This document shows positions 7,840 through 18,688 of a stretch of DNA of 64,000 nt, in pieces. Each line of letters starts with the position of its first letter. The first letter of the stretch is position 1. The position numbers and the translations under genes were made by a program. Below the pieces are notes generated by a model that worked only from the letters and a program-made list of their open reading frames with translations, searched no databases and was not told the DNA's origin. Source of the DNA: Demequina pelophila (lineage in GTDB: Bacteria; Actinomycetota; Actinomycetes; Actinomycetales; Demequinaceae); contig NZ_BBLY01000001.1 in the NCBI RefSeq assembly GCF_000971175.1, positions 359,709 to 423,708 on the forward strand, in the 5' to 3' direction.

Positions 7840-8806
7840 TGAACGCCAGCTCCTTCTTGTCGCCGAGCACGCCCTGTGGTCTGAAGATCACCAGGCACAT
7901 GAGCGTCACGCCCACGAGCGCCAGCGAGAACGGCTCGAGCTGCTGCGAGCTGAGCACGGTCGTGGGGATGAAGGCCGAGGCCAGCCCCTTGACCAGCACG
8001 AGCGAGCACCAGAACAGGATCGAGCCGAGCACCGGCCCGAACACGGTCGCGGCGCCTCCCAGCAGCAGCAGGGTCCACACCCAGAAGGTCGTGGGGCGGC
8101 CCATGGAGTCCGGTTGGACCGAGGCCCCCAGCGACCACACGATGCCGGCGAGCGCGCCGATCACGCCGCCGATGACGAGGGCCTGCATCTTGTACGAGTA
8201 GACGTTCTTGCCCAGCGAGCGCACGGCGTCCTCGTCCTCGCGGATGCCCTTGAGCACGCGGCCCCACGGCGACTTCGACAGGCGCCAGTAGAGCAGGACC
8301 ATGAGTCCCACGAGCGTCCACCCGACCAGGACGAGCCACCACGACGTGGAGCGCGTGCCGTGGAAGGTGAACGGGCCGATGGTCACCATCGAGTCCGGGA
8401 ACGGCGACAGCTCCTCGAACGAGCCCTTGAAGTCGTTGCCGCGGATGCCCGTCGAGGCGCCGGTGAGGTCGTTGAGGTTCTGGGAGCGTCCCAGGTAGCG
8501 GATCATCTCCGCGGCGGCGATGGTGACGATCGCGAGATAGTCGCCCCGGAGCTTCAGCGTGGGCCAGCCGAGGATCACGCCGAACACCGCCGCACAGGCG
8601 ATCGCGACGATGATGCCGAGCCAGATGGGCCCGCCCTCGCGCACGGTGATGGCGTAGCCGTACATGCCCAGCAGCATGAAGCCGGCCTGGCCCATGTTGA
8701 GCAGCCCGGTGAGGCCGAAGTGGAAGTTGAGTCCGATGGCCGCGAGCGCGAAGGCCGCGGTCGTGGGCGCGATGGCCTCGCGCAGCAGGTCGAAGAGGAG
8801 ATCCAT
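7832..8806 (-). CDS. livM: Branched-chain amino acid ABC transporter permease LivM
   Basis: Inner-membrane channel subunit, 324 residues with about eight to ten hydrophobic segments. The motif GLTGLLNMGQAGFMLLGMYGYA near residue 30 and the EAA-like loop GRVLKGIREDEDAVRSLGKNV are typical of LivM. The start lies three bases after the livH stop. Expected to form a heterodimer with LivH and bind LivG/LivF. Confidence 0.92.
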   Translation of the reverse strand: MDLLFDLLREAIAPTTAAFALAAIGLNFHFGLTGLLNMGQAGFMLLGMYGYAITVREGGPIWLGIIVAIACAAVFGVILGWPTLKLRGDYLAIVTIAAAEMIRYLGRSQNLNDLTGASTGIRGNDFKGSFEELSPFPDSMVTIGPFTFHGTRSTSWWLVLVGWTLVGLMVLLYWRLSKSPWGRVLKGIREDEDAVRSLGKNVYSYKMQALVIGGVIGALAGIVWSLGASVQPDSMGRPTTFWVWTLLLLGGAATVFGPVLGSILFWCSLVLVKGLASAFIPTTVLSSQQLEPFSLALVGVTLMCLVIFRPQGVLGDKKELAFND

Positions 8807-8809
8807 GCG

Positions 8810-9868
8810 CTATCCCACCCTTTCCGCTCGTCCCAGGATGCCTTGTGGCCGCACGAGCAGCACGAGGATGAGGATGCCGAGCGCGGTCGCGTACTTGAGG
8901 TCAGGTCCGAGCCACAGGGTCGAGGTCTCGACGACGATGCCGATCACGAGCGAGCCGACCAGCGCGCCGAACGGCTGGCCGAGTCCGCCGAGCGTGACCG
9001 CGGCGAACATGAGCAGGAGCAGGCGGGCGCCCACGTCGAACTTGGTGCCCGAGTCGTACAGCGCCATGAGGATGCCGCCGAGCGCGGCGAGCGAGGCGGC
9101 CATCACCCACACGAGGCGGATGATCGCGTCGACCTTGATGCCCGACGCGGCCGCGAGCGCGGGGTTGTCGGACACCGCGCGCGTGGCACGGCCCAGGCGG
9201 GTGCGCATGAGGAAGTAGCCGACCCCGAGCAGGACGACCACGGAGATCACGATCGACATCGCGGTGATGCTGCCCAGCTGGATGGGCCCGATCTGGTGGC
9301 GCTCCTCGATGGCCCGCGAGAGGCGGACGCGGTCGGGGCCGATCCACCACTGGAGGAAGTTGAGCAGGGCGAGGGAGAGACCGATCGACACGATCATCTG
9401 CTGGACCACGCCCACGCGCCGCTTGCGCAGCTTCGACCACAGGAACCTGTCCTGCAGCCAGCCGCTGCCGCCGGCGAGCACGATCGCGATGATCGCGGCC
9501 AGCCACAGCGGCAGCCCGATAGTGAACTCCACCGGGATCAGCGGGATGCTCACGGGCTGCTGCGTCGCCAGGAAGTACGCCAGCATGGCTCCCAGCGACA
9601 CCTGCTCGCCGTGAGCGAAGTTGCTCAGGCCCGTGGTGCCGTAGATGAGCGACAGGCCCACCGAGGCCAGCGCCAGCAGCAGTCCGAAGACCACGCCGTT
9701 GAAGAAGTTCTGGGCGACACGATTGGTGCCGGGTTCCGAGGTGACGTCCACCTCGGCTGTCGCGCCCGCCGGCCCTGCCAGCGTCAACACGACGGTGATC
9801 GCGATGGCTGCGACCACCAGGACGAGGGCCGCTCGAAGCAGCACCCGCCGATCGATTCGAGCTCTCAC
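8810..9868 (-). CDS. livH: Branched-chain amino acid ABC transporter permease LivH
   Basis: Membrane permease, 352 residues, longer than usual LivH (about 290-310). The extra part is an N-terminal signal-like segment (RRVLLRAALVLVVAAIAITVVL followed by an Ala/Gly/Thr stretch) before the conserved NFFNGVVFGLLLALASVGLSLIYGTTGLSNFAHGE region. The EAA-like loop (TRLGRATRAVSDNPALAAASGI) is present. The GTG at 9868 has a GGAGGGGG ribosome-binding site five bases away. First gene of livHMGF; its upstream gap of about 50 bases faces the end of a thioesterase gene on the same strand. Confidence 0.9.
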   Translation of the reverse strand: MRARIDRRVLLRAALVLVVAAIAITVVLTLAGPAGATAEVDVTSEPGTNRVAQNFFNGVVFGLLLALASVGLSLIYGTTGLSNFAHGEQVSLGAMLAYFLATQQPVSIPLIPVEFTIGLPLWLAAIIAIVLAGGSGWLQDRFLWSKLRKRRVGVVQQMIVSIGLSLALLNFLQWWIGPDRVRLSRAIEERHQIGPIQLGSITAMSIVISVVVLLGVGYFLMRTRLGRATRAVSDNPALAAASGIKVDAIIRLVWVMAASLAALGGILMALYDSGTKFDVGARLLLLMFAAVTLGGLGQPFGALVGSLVIGIVVETSTLWLGPDLKYATALGILILVLLVRPQGILGRAERVG

Positions 9869-9921
9869 TGAACCCCCTCCATGGTTCGGATTGCCCGGAA
9901 CGTATCGCAGTAATGTTTCAG

Positions 9922-10380
9922 TTATGTGGCCATCCGGTCACGCAATGCGCAGGTAAGACGGCCATTCGCCAGGGTTCGTCCGCTTTGGTCCGTGATGTCG
10001 ATGACATACGTCGCGACGGTCCGGCCGAGGTGGACCGGAATCGCCACACCGGTGACCGCGCCCTCGCGAGCCCCCCGCACGTGAGTGATGTTGAGATCCA
10101 CCCCCATGGCGATCCACCCGGGGCCCTGGGTCGCGGCGTGGGCCGCCGCGCCCAGCGAGCCCAGCGTCTCCGCGAGCACGGCGGAGGCGCCCCCGTGAAG
10201 GAGTCCGTACGGCTGCGTGTTGCCGGCCACCGGCATGGTTCCCACGACGCGCTCGGGGGTGAGCTCGAGGATCTCGATCCCCATGCGGGCCGCGAGGCCG
10301 CCCGCCACGGCGGGCGAGGCGGGCGTGCCGGGGGACGATGCGGTGGCGGGCTGGGAGGCGGACGCGTCGGTGTCGGGCAT
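9922..10380 (-). CDS. Hotdog-fold thioesterase (PaaI/YdiI type)
   Basis: Predicted acyl-CoA thioesterase of 152 residues. After an Ala/Ser/Pro-rich leader of about 25 residues comes the hotdog domain with the N/QPYGLLHGGASAVLAETLGSLGA helix (HGG motif), GVDLNITHVRGAREG and the C-terminal GRTVATYVIDITDQSGRTLANGRLT strand. The ATG at 10380 is 19 bases from the polA start on the other strand, so the two share a short divergent promoter region. The leader contains one copy of the GACGATGC word, which encodes its Ala-Ser-Ser. Substrate cannot be told from sequence. Confidence 0.82.
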   Translation of the reverse strand: MPDTDASASQPATASSPGTPASPAVAGGLAARMGIEILELTPERVVGTMPVAGNTQPYGLLHGGASAVLAETLGSLGAAAHAATQGPGWIAMGVDLNITHVRGAREGAVTGVAIPVHLGRTVATYVIDITDQSGRTLANGRLTCALRDRMAT

Positions 10381-10386
10381 AGGGCC

Positions 10387-10399
10387 TAGATTGGCACCT
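10387..10399 (+). promoter_or_regulatory. Leaderless-type promoter of polA
   Basis: TAGATT at 10387-10392, seven bases, then the GTG start at 10400. It sits in the 19-base gap between polA and the divergent thioesterase gene. Confidence 0.6.
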
Positions 10400-13054
10400 G
10401 TGACCGACACGACCAAAGACACCCTGCTCCTCGTCGACGGCCTGTCGATGGCGTTCCGCGCCTTCTTCGGACTGCCGGTGGAGAACTTCACCACCGCCAC
10501 CGGGACGCCCACCAATGCGGTGTACGGCTTCACCACCATGCTCGCGACGCTCATGAAGGACCACGAGCCCACGCACGTGGCGGTCGCGTTCGACCTGCCT
10601 GGCGGCACCTTCCGCACCGAGCGACTGCCCAGTTACAAGGGCACCCGCGACGAGACGCCGCCGGAGTTCGAGCCGCAGGTGCCCCTCATCCGGGAGATGC
10701 TCGCCGCCATGGGGATCGAGGCGGTCGACAAGGCGGGCTTCGAGGCCGACGACCTGCTGGCCACGTACGCGCGCCTGGGCCGCGAGGCCGGCATGCGCGT
10801 GCTGGTCGTCTCGGGGGATCGGGACACCATCCAGTTGGTGACGGACCAGGTCACGCTGCTCTATCCCCGCAAGGGCGTGTCCGACCTGGTGCGCTTCACG
10901 CCGGACGCGGTCGAGGAGAAGTACGGGGTGCGCCCCGAGCAGTACCCGGAGCTCGCGGCCCTCGTGGGGGAGACCAGCGACAACCTGCCCGGCGTGCCCA
11001 AGGTGGGGCCCAAGACCGCCGCCAAGTGGATCGCGACGTACGGCGGGCTGGCGGGCATCCTCGACTCCGCGGAGGACGTGCCCGGCGTCGCCGGCAAGAA
11101 CCTCCGCGAGCACCTCGACCAGGTGCGCCTCAACCGCGAGCTCAACCACCTGCTCACGGACCTCGAGGTCGCCACGCCCTTGTCCGGCCTCCGGTTCGAG
11201 GGCGGCGACGCGAAGGCGATCCACCAGATGTGCGACGCCCTGCAGTTCCGCACGCTGCGCGAGCGGCTGCTCCCGCTGACCGCGGGAGACGACGCCCCGG
11301 TCGCCCAGGAGTCGACGGTCGCCGTGACGGTGGACGATGCCGTGGCCGGGTTGACGGCGCTGACCGGCCGGGTCGCGGTGCACGTCGACGGCCGGACGGG
11401 CGCCGACGCGGACGCCTGGGCCATCGGCGCCGCGTCCTCGGGCGAGGAGGCCTTCGGCATCGACCTCGCGGACCTGTCCGCGGACGACGACGCCGCGCTC
11501 GCCGCGTGGCTCGCCGACCCCGCGGTGGAGAAGGTGCTCCACGGCGCCAAGGACGCGTGGCACGCGCTCCGCGCGCGCGGCTGGGAGCTGGGCGGGATCG
11601 TCGGCGACACCCAGGTGGCCGCGTTCCTGGTCAACCCCGACCAGCGCGGCTTCGACCTCGAGCCCATCCTCGAGCGTCACCTGGGCGTCCTCCCGGCCGC
11701 CGCATCGTCCACCGATCAGCTGGACCTGGGACTGGGCGACTCGCCTGCGCGGGCCGCGGGGGAGCGGGCCGCCCAGGTGCACGCCCTCGCCCACGTGCTC
11801 GAGGGCGCGGTCGCCGAGCGCGGCATGGCGGACCTCTACCGCGAGCTCGAGGTGCCGCTCATCGGCGTGCTCGCGCGCATGGAGCACGCGGGCATGGCGG
11901 TGGACCTGGGCCACCTCGAGTCGCTCGCGTCCGAGGCGCGCGCTCGTGCCCAGCACGCGGCAGACGAGGCCTACGCCTCGATCGGCGGTGACCGGGTCAA
12001 CCTCGCCAGCCCCAAGCAGCTCCAGGAGGTGCTCTTCGAGCGACTGGGGATGCCCAAGACCAAGAAGATCAAGACGGGCTTCTCGACCGACGCATCGTCC
12101 CTCCAGGAGCTGAGCGAGAAGGCGCCGCATCCGTTCCTCACCGCGCTGCTCGCGCACCGGGACGCGGCCAAGCTGTCGCAGATCATCGAGACGCTCGCGC
12201 AGTCCGTGCGGCCCGACGACCGCATCCACACCACGTTCTCGCAGACGGTCGCGGCCACGGGCCGGCTGAGCTCGAAGGACCCGAACCTGCAGAACATCCC
12301 CATCCGCACCCCCGAGGGGCACCGGATCCGGGAGGCGTTCGTGGTGGGCGAGGGCTACGAGACGCTCGTGACCGCGGACTACTCGCAGATCGAGATGCGC
12401 ATCATGGCGCACCTGTCCGGCGACGCGGCGCTCATCGAGGCGTTCGCGTCGGGGGAGGACCTGCACCGGTTCGTGGGCTCCCGGGTCTTCGGGGTCGCGC
12501 CGGAGGGCGTCACCCCCGAGATGCGCTCCCAGGTCAAGGCCATGTCCTACGGCCTCGCGTACGGGCTGTCGTCGTTCGGGCTCGCCCGGCAGTTGGGGCT
12601 GCCGGTCGGCCAGGCGCAGGCGCTCATGGACGACTACTTCACGCGCTTCGGCGCAGTGCGGGACTACCTGCACGAGGTGGTGGAGCGGGCCCGTCAGGAC
12701 GGCTACACGGAGACCATCTTCGGGCGGCGCCGCTACGTGCCCGACCTGCAGTCGGACAACCGTCAGCGCCGCGACATCGCCGAGCGGGTCGCGCTCAACG
12801 CGCCCATCCAGGGCTCGGCGGCGGACCTCATCAAGCGGGCGATGCTCGCCGTGGAGTCCCGGTTGCGGGACGAAGGTCTTCGGTCCCGGCAGGTGTTGCA
12901 GGTCCATGATGAACTGGTGGTCGAGACCGGTCCGTCGGAACGCGACGCGGTCGAGGCCATTCTCCGAGAGGAGATGAGCGCGGCTGCGAAGCTGAGCGTC
13001 CCTCTCGACGTCAACGTCGGATCGGGCGCTGACTGGCGCAGCGCCGGACATTAG
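10400..13054 (+). CDS. polA: DNA polymerase I
   Basis: Repair and Okazaki-fragment polymerase, 884 residues. Domains in order: 5'-nuclease (about 1-300, LLLVDGLSMAFRAFF, SGDRDTIQLVTD, LVGETSDNLPGVPKVGPKTAAK), a degenerate 3'-5' exonuclease-like domain (about 310-490) and the family A polymerase (about 500-884) with motif A VTADYSQIEMR (Asp660), the O-helix region, NAPIQGSAADLIK and motif C VHDELVVE (Asp837). The proofreading Asp-X-Glu of the exonuclease domain is absent (VHVDGRTGADAD instead), as in other actinobacterial PolA, so no proofreading is expected. The GTG follows a leaderless-type promoter; an open frame upstream has no homology. Confidence 0.97.
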   Translation: MTDTTKDTLLLVDGLSMAFRAFFGLPVENFTTATGTPTNAVYGFTTMLATLMKDHEPTHVAVAFDLPGGTFRTERLPSYKGTRDETPPEFEPQVPLIREMLAAMGIEAVDKAGFEADDLLATYARLGREAGMRVLVVSGDRDTIQLVTDQVTLLYPRKGVSDLVRFTPDAVEEKYGVRPEQYPELAALVGETSDNLPGVPKVGPKTAAKWIATYGGLAGILDSAEDVPGVAGKNLREHLDQVRLNRELNHLLTDLEVATPLSGLRFEGGDAKAIHQMCDALQFRTLRERLLPLTAGDDAPVAQESTVAVTVDDAVAGLTALTGRVAVHVDGRTGADADAWAIGAASSGEEAFGIDLADLSADDDAALAAWLADPAVEKVLHGAKDAWHALRARGWELGGIVGDTQVAAFLVNPDQRGFDLEPILERHLGVLPAAASSTDQLDLGLGDSPARAAGERAAQVHALAHVLEGAVAERGMADLYRELEVPLIGVLARMEHAGMAVDLGHLESLASEARARAQHAADEAYASIGGDRVNLASPKQLQEVLFERLGMPKTKKIKTGFSTDASSLQELSEKAPHPFLTALLAHRDAAKLSQIIETLAQSVRPDDRIHTTFSQTVAATGRLSSKDPNLQNIPIRTPEGHRIREAFVVGEGYETLVTADYSQIEMRIMAHLSGDAALIEAFASGEDLHRFVGSRVFGVAPEGVTPEMRSQVKAMSYGLAYGLSSFGLARQLGLPVGQAQALMDDYFTRFGAVRDYLHEVVERARQDGYTETIFGRRRYVPDLQSDNRQRRDIAERVALNAPIQGSAADLIKRAMLAVESRLRDEGLRSRQVLQVHDELVVETGPSERDAVEAILREEMSAAAKLSVPLDVNVGSGADWRSAGH

Positions 13055-13063
13055 GGTGGACAC
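13052..13063 (+). promoter_or_regulatory. Leaderless-type promoter of pfkA
   Basis: TAGGGT (13052-13057) overlaps the polA stop codon, followed by six bases and the ATG at 13064. Confidence 0.6.
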
Positions 13064-14086
13064 ATGCGTATTGGACTTCTGACCGGCGGCGGAGACTGCC
13101 CCGGACTCAACGCGGCGATCCGTGCGGTCGTCAAGCGAGGCACCTCGGACCTGGGCTGCTCGATCGTGGGCTTCAACAACGGCTGGCGCGGCGTCATCGA
13201 CGGCGACGCCCGCCCCCTGACGCGGGACGACGTCTCGGGCATCCTCGTGCACGGCGGCACCATGCTCGGCACCGCCCGCTGCCACCCGCACAAGGTGGAC
13301 GGCGGCATGGAGGCGGTGCGCGACACGTTCGACAACGAGAAGCTCGACGCCTTCATCTGCATCGGCGGCGACGGCACGCTCAAGGCGGCCGGCAAGGTCT
13401 CCAAGGAGCTCGGCGTGCCGGTGATCGGCATTCCCAAGACCATCGACAACGACGTGGTCGGCACGGACGCGGCGATCGGCTTCGACACCGCGGTCTCGGT
13501 CGCGACCGAGGCGATCGACCGCCTCCACTCGACCGCCGAGTCGCACAACCGCGTCATGGTCGTCGAGCTCATGGGCCGCCACAGCGGCTGGATCGCCGTC
13601 ACGGCCGGCATCGCGGGCGGCGCGGACATCATCATCGCGCCCGAGGAGCCGTTCGACATCGGCCAGATCGTCAAGCGCATCAAGCACCGCCACCGCTACA
13701 AGGACTTCTCGATCGTCGCGGTCGCGGAGGGCGCCGTCCCCGCGGAGGGCACCAAGTGGAAGGGCGGCGAGACCCTCGACGCCAAGGGCAACCCCATCGC
13801 CGGTTCGATCGGCACCGAGGTGACCAAGGCCATCGAGGAGGCGACGGGCTTCACCTCGCGCCTCACGACGCTCGGCTACGTCCAGCGCGGCGGCATCCCC
13901 ACCGCGGCGGACCGCCTCCTGGGCACCCGGATGGGCTTCTCCGCGATCGACGGCATCGTCGCGGGCGAGACGCACAAGTTCACCGCCCTGCAGGGCGAGA
14001 AGATCGTGCTCGAGCCCTTCGAGACCATGATGGGCAAGACCAAGTGGGTGCCGGAGCAGCTGCTCCACGCCGCCCGCAGCCTGTAG
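13064..14086 (+). CDS. pfkA: 6-phosphofructokinase
   Basis: Phosphorylates fructose-6-phosphate, the committed step of glycolysis. The 340-residue protein has TGGGDCPGLNAAIR, IGGDGTLKAA, PKTIDNDV, the MGRHSGWIA loop and GYVQRGGIPTAADRLLGTRMG. At the two positions that separate ATP- from pyrophosphate-dependent enzymes it has Gly104 and Lys125 (E. coli 104 and 124): glycine indicates ATP use, whereas lysine is common in pyrophosphate enzymes. The mixed pair occurs in actinobacterial ATP-dependent enzymes, so ATP is the more likely donor. A strong hairpin follows. Confidence 0.95.
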   Translation: MRIGLLTGGGDCPGLNAAIRAVVKRGTSDLGCSIVGFNNGWRGVIDGDARPLTRDDVSGILVHGGTMLGTARCHPHKVDGGMEAVRDTFDNEKLDAFICIGGDGTLKAAGKVSKELGVPVIGIPKTIDNDVVGTDAAIGFDTAVSVATEAIDRLHSTAESHNRVMVVELMGRHSGWIAVTAGIAGGADIIIAPEEPFDIGQIVKRIKHRHRYKDFSIVAVAEGAVPAEGTKWKGGETLDAKGNPIAGSIGTEVTKAIEEATGFTSRLTTLGYVQRGGIPTAADRLLGTRMGFSAIDGIVAGETHKFTALQGEKIVLEPFETMMGKTKWVPEQLLHAARSL

Positions 14087-14099
14087 GACCCGTCCGCCG

Positions 14100-14131
14100 G
14101 TTCCGGGCGCGCCGCGCGGCGCGCCCGGAAC
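14100..14131 (+). terminator. Terminator hairpin after pfkA
   Basis: A perfect 14-bp stem (14100-14113 with 14118-14131) around GCGC, 14 bases after the stop. Confidence 0.82.
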
Positions 14132-14190
14132 CCGGGCGACACGCCTGGGATCCAGGGGCGCGGTCGGTGGCCGCGGGGCCCGGTTCGGGG

Positions 14191-14275
14191 TAGGATGGTG
14201 GGCGGTGTGTGCCGCCCCCGGTGGCGCGTGCCGACAACATCCCATCTATTCCCTGTCCATCGGAGCACCTCCTTA
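14191..14275 (+). promoter_or_regulatory. rpsA promoter and leader with anti-Shine-Dalgarno-like sequence
   Basis: TAGGAT at 14191-14196 is a likely -10 box, giving a leader of about 70 bases. Just before the ATG stands CACCTCCTT (14266-14274), identical to the conserved 3' end of 16S rRNA, preceded by GGAG (14262-14265), so GGAG can fold onto CTCC in a tiny hairpin with a three-base loop. The only good ribosome-binding site would thus be masked. Possible autoregulation by S1; inference. Confidence 0.5.
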
Positions 14276-15769
14276 ATGTCCGTATCCACCCCCGAGTCCA
14301 GCATCGCCGTCAACGACATCGGCTCCGCTGAGGATTTCCTCGCAGCCATCGACGCGACCATCAAGAACTTCGACGACGGCGACCTCGTCGAGGGCACCAT
14401 CGTCAAGGTCGACCGTGACGAGGTCCTCCTCGACATCGGCTACAAGACCGAGGGCGTCATCCCCTCCCGCGAGCTCTCCATTCGCCACGACGCGAACCCG
14501 GACGAGGTCGTCAACGTCGGCGACACCGTCGAGGCCCTCGTCCTCACCAAGGAGGACAAGGAGGGTCGCCTGATCCTCTCGAAGAAGCGTGCGCAGTACG
14601 AGCGCGCGTGGGGCTCGATCGAGAAGATCAAGGAGGAGGACGGCGTCGTCTCCGGCACCGTCATCGAGGTCGTCAAGGGCGGCCTCATCGTGGACATCGG
14701 CCTCCGTGGCTTCCTCCCCGCCTCGCTCGTCGAGATGCGCCGCGTGCGCGACCTGGGCCCCTACATCGGCCAGCAGATCGAGGCGAAGATCATCGAGCTC
14801 GACAAGAACCGCAACAACGTGGTCCTGTCGCGTCGCGCCTTCCTCGAGCAGACGCAGTCCGAGGTGCGCTCGTCGTTCCTCACCGCGCTCAAGCCCGGCC
14901 AGGTCCGCAAGGGTGTCGTCTCGTCGATCGTCAACTTCGGTGCGTTCGTCGACCTGGGCGGCGTGGACGGTCTCGTGCACGTCTCCGAGCTGTCGTGGAA
15001 GCACATCGACCACCCGTCCGAGGTCGTCTCGGTCGGCCAGGAGGTCGAGGTCGAGGTCCTCACCGTCGAGATGGACCGCGAGCGCGTCTCGCTGTCGCTC
15101 AAGGCGACGCAGGAGGACCCGTGGGCCGTGTACGCCCGCACCCACGCGATCGGCCAGATCGTCCCGGGCAAGGTCACCAAGCTCGTCCCGTTCGGCGCCT
15201 TCGTGCGCGTGTTCGAGGGCATCGAGGGCCTGGTGCACATCTCCGAGCTCGCCACCCGCCACGTCGAGCTGCCCGAGCAGGTCGTCTCCGCCGATGAGGA
15301 CGTCTTCGTCAAGATCATCGACATCGACCTCGAGCGTCGTCGCATCTCGCTGTCGATCAAGCAGGCGAACGAGGGCGTGGACCCGCAGGGCGAGGACTTC
15401 GACCCCGCGCTCTACGGCATGACCGCCGAGTACGACGCTCAGGGCAACTACAAGTACCCCGAGGGCTTCGACCCGGAGTCGCAGGAGTGGCGCGAGGGCT
15501 TCGAGGCCGAGCGCGAGGCCTGGGAGGCCGAGTACGCCAAGGCGCACGAGCGCTGGGAGGCGCACAAGGCGTTCGTCGCGAAGCAGGAGGAGGCCGCCGC
15601 AGAGGCGGAGACCGCCGCTCCCGCCGGCGCCGGCGCCCCGCGTCGCCGTGGCCCCAAGAACGACGGCCCGACCTCGTACTCGTCGCACGACGAGGACTCG
15701 GCCGACGCCGGCACCCTCGCCTCGGACGAGCGTCTCGCCGCGCTGCGCGAGAAGCTCACGGGCAACTAA
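14276..15769 (+). CDS. rpsA: 30S ribosomal protein S1
   Basis: RNA-binding ribosomal protein that helps recruit mRNA. The 497 residues contain four S1 (OB-fold) repeats, at roughly 37-105, 122-190, 207-276 and 292-362 ([102 protein letters not shown]), and then an acidic, Glu/Trp/Ala-rich C-terminal tail ending in a serine-rich stretch. Actinobacterial S1 has four repeats rather than six. The ATG at 14276 fits the leader; see the separate entry for its anti-Shine-Dalgarno-like sequence. A hairpin terminator follows. Confidence 0.96.
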   Translation: MSVSTPESSIAVNDIGSAEDFLAAIDATIKNFDDGDLVEGTIVKVDRDEVLLDIGYKTEGVIPSRELSIRHDANPDEVVNVGDTVEALVLTKEDKEGRLILSKKRAQYERAWGSIEKIKEEDGVVSGTVIEVVKGGLIVDIGLRGFLPASLVEMRRVRDLGPYIGQQIEAKIIELDKNRNNVVLSRRAFLEQTQSEVRSSFLTALKPGQVRKGVVSSIVNFGAFVDLGGVDGLVHVSELSWKHIDHPSEVVSVGQEVEVEVLTVEMDRERVSLSLKATQEDPWAVYARTHAIGQIVPGKVTKLVPFGAFVRVFEGIEGLVHISELATRHVELPEQVVSADEDVFVKIIDIDLERRRISLSIKQANEGVDPQGEDFDPALYGMTAEYDAQGNYKYPEGFDPESQEWREGFEAEREAWEAEYAKAHERWEAHKAFVAKQEEAAAEAETAAPAGAGAPRRRGPKNDGPTSYSSHDEDSADAGTLASDERLAALREKLTGN

Positions 15770-15801
15770 TTCCGCACGGCCGCTTCCGCGGTCGCTCGGT
15801 A

Positions 15802-15835
15802 CGAAGGCCGTCACCCTCCGGGGTGGCGGCCTTCG
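15802..15835 (+). terminator. Terminator hairpin after rpsA
   Basis: A 14-bp stem with one wobble pair (left arm 15802-15815, right arm 15822-15835), 32 bases after the rpsA stop. Confidence 0.75.
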
Positions 15836-15892
15836 TCGCGTCCGGGGCGCGCCGTCGTTGCCCCTGGCAGGCGCGACTGGAAGACTGCACGG

Positions 15893-16489
15893 GTGCTGCG
15901 CATCGGACTCACGGGCGGGATCGCCTCCGGCAAGTCGACCGCCTCGGCCCGCTTCGCGGAGCTGGGCGCCCTGGTGGTCGACCACGACGAGCTGGCGCGC
16001 CGCGCGGTCGAGCCCGGCTCGGCGGCGCTGGCGGACATCGCGCGCGAGTTCGGCGACGCGGTCATCGTGGACGGCGCGCTCGACCGGCGCGCCCTCGCCG
16101 CGATCGTCTTCGAGGACGACGACGCGCGGCGGCGGCTGAACGCGATCGTGCACCCCTACGTGTTCGCCATGGGTGCCGCGGCGGACAAGCGCGCCCACGC
16201 CGACGGCGAGAGGGTCGTGGTGCACGACATCCCCCTGCTCGTCGAGGCCGCCGGAGACGACGGCTTCGACATGGTCGTGACGGTCGAGGCGGGTCAGCGG
16301 CTGCGGGTGCGGCGCCTCATGGAGGGGCGGGGCATGACCCACGCCGAGGCGCTCGCCCGGATCCGCTCGCAGGCGTCCGACGAGGAGCGCCGCGCCGCCG
16401 CGGACGTCGTCCTCGACGGCACCGGCACCGTCGAGGAGCTTCGTCGGCAGGTCGACGAGCTGTGGCGCATGGCGGTGCCCCCGGCCTGA
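15893..16489 (+). CDS. coaE: Dephospho-CoA kinase
   Basis: Last step of coenzyme A synthesis: phosphorylates the 3'-hydroxyl of dephospho-CoA. The 198-residue protein has P-loop [12 protein letters not shown] at the N-terminus, the [10 protein letters not shown] and HPYV segments and the [23 protein letters not shown] core, ending with [24 protein letters not shown]. The GTG at 15893 is the only sensible start. It follows rpsA and precedes uvrB, the usual actinobacterial order. Length is typical of the single-domain form. Confidence 0.95.
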   Translation: MLRIGLTGGIASGKSTASARFAELGALVVDHDELARRAVEPGSAALADIAREFGDAVIVDGALDRRALAAIVFEDDDARRRLNAIVHPYVFAMGAAADKRAHADGERVVVHDIPLLVEAAGDDGFDMVVTVEAGQRLRVRRLMEGRGMTHAEALARIRSQASDEERRAAADVVLDGTGTVEELRRQVDELWRMAVPPA

Positions 16490-16498
16490 GCGGCGGGA

Positions 16499-16534
16499 GG
16501 GACGATGCACGGACCCCGGCCCCCGCATCGTCCC
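16499..16534 (+). terminator. Inverted pair of the GACGATGC word after coaE
   Basis: GGGACGATGC (16499-16508) and its exact complement GCATCGTCCC (16525-16534) are separated by 16 bases and can form a 10-bp hairpin nine bases past the coaE stop. It is a plausible terminator made from two copies of the dispersed motif. Confidence 0.6.
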
Positions 16535-16563
16535 CCGGGAGGAGGGGTGTCGGAGGCCCGGCG

Positions 16564-16575
16564 TACTGTGGTCGC
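16564..16575 (+). promoter_or_regulatory. Leaderless-type promoter of uvrB
   Basis: TACTGT (16564-16569), six bases, ATG at 16576. No SOS box is visible here, unlike uvrA. Confidence 0.55.
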
Positions 16576-18642
<2,067 letters not shown>

Positions 18643-18676
18643 GGGAAGGGTCCCAGACAACCCAAATCGCTCACTC

Positions 18677-18688
18677 TAGGATGGGCCG
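18677..18688 (+). promoter_or_regulatory. Leaderless-type promoter of terC
   Basis: TAGGAT (18677-18682), six bases, GTG at 18689. Confidence 0.55.

Noticed and set aside
13064..14086. pfkA as a pyrophosphate-dependent enzyme
   Set aside because: Lys125 alone is not decisive; Gly104 argues for ATP, as in other actinobacterial enzymes with the Gly-Lys pair.
9938..14245. A 1435-codon open frame on the minus strand opposite polA and pfkA
   Set aside because: It is the mirror of strongly biased GC-rich codons of polA and pfkA; the translation is Arg/Gly/Leu/His-rich with no motif. The same holds for the long minus frames at 19635-23009, 14273-16528 and 45652-47718.
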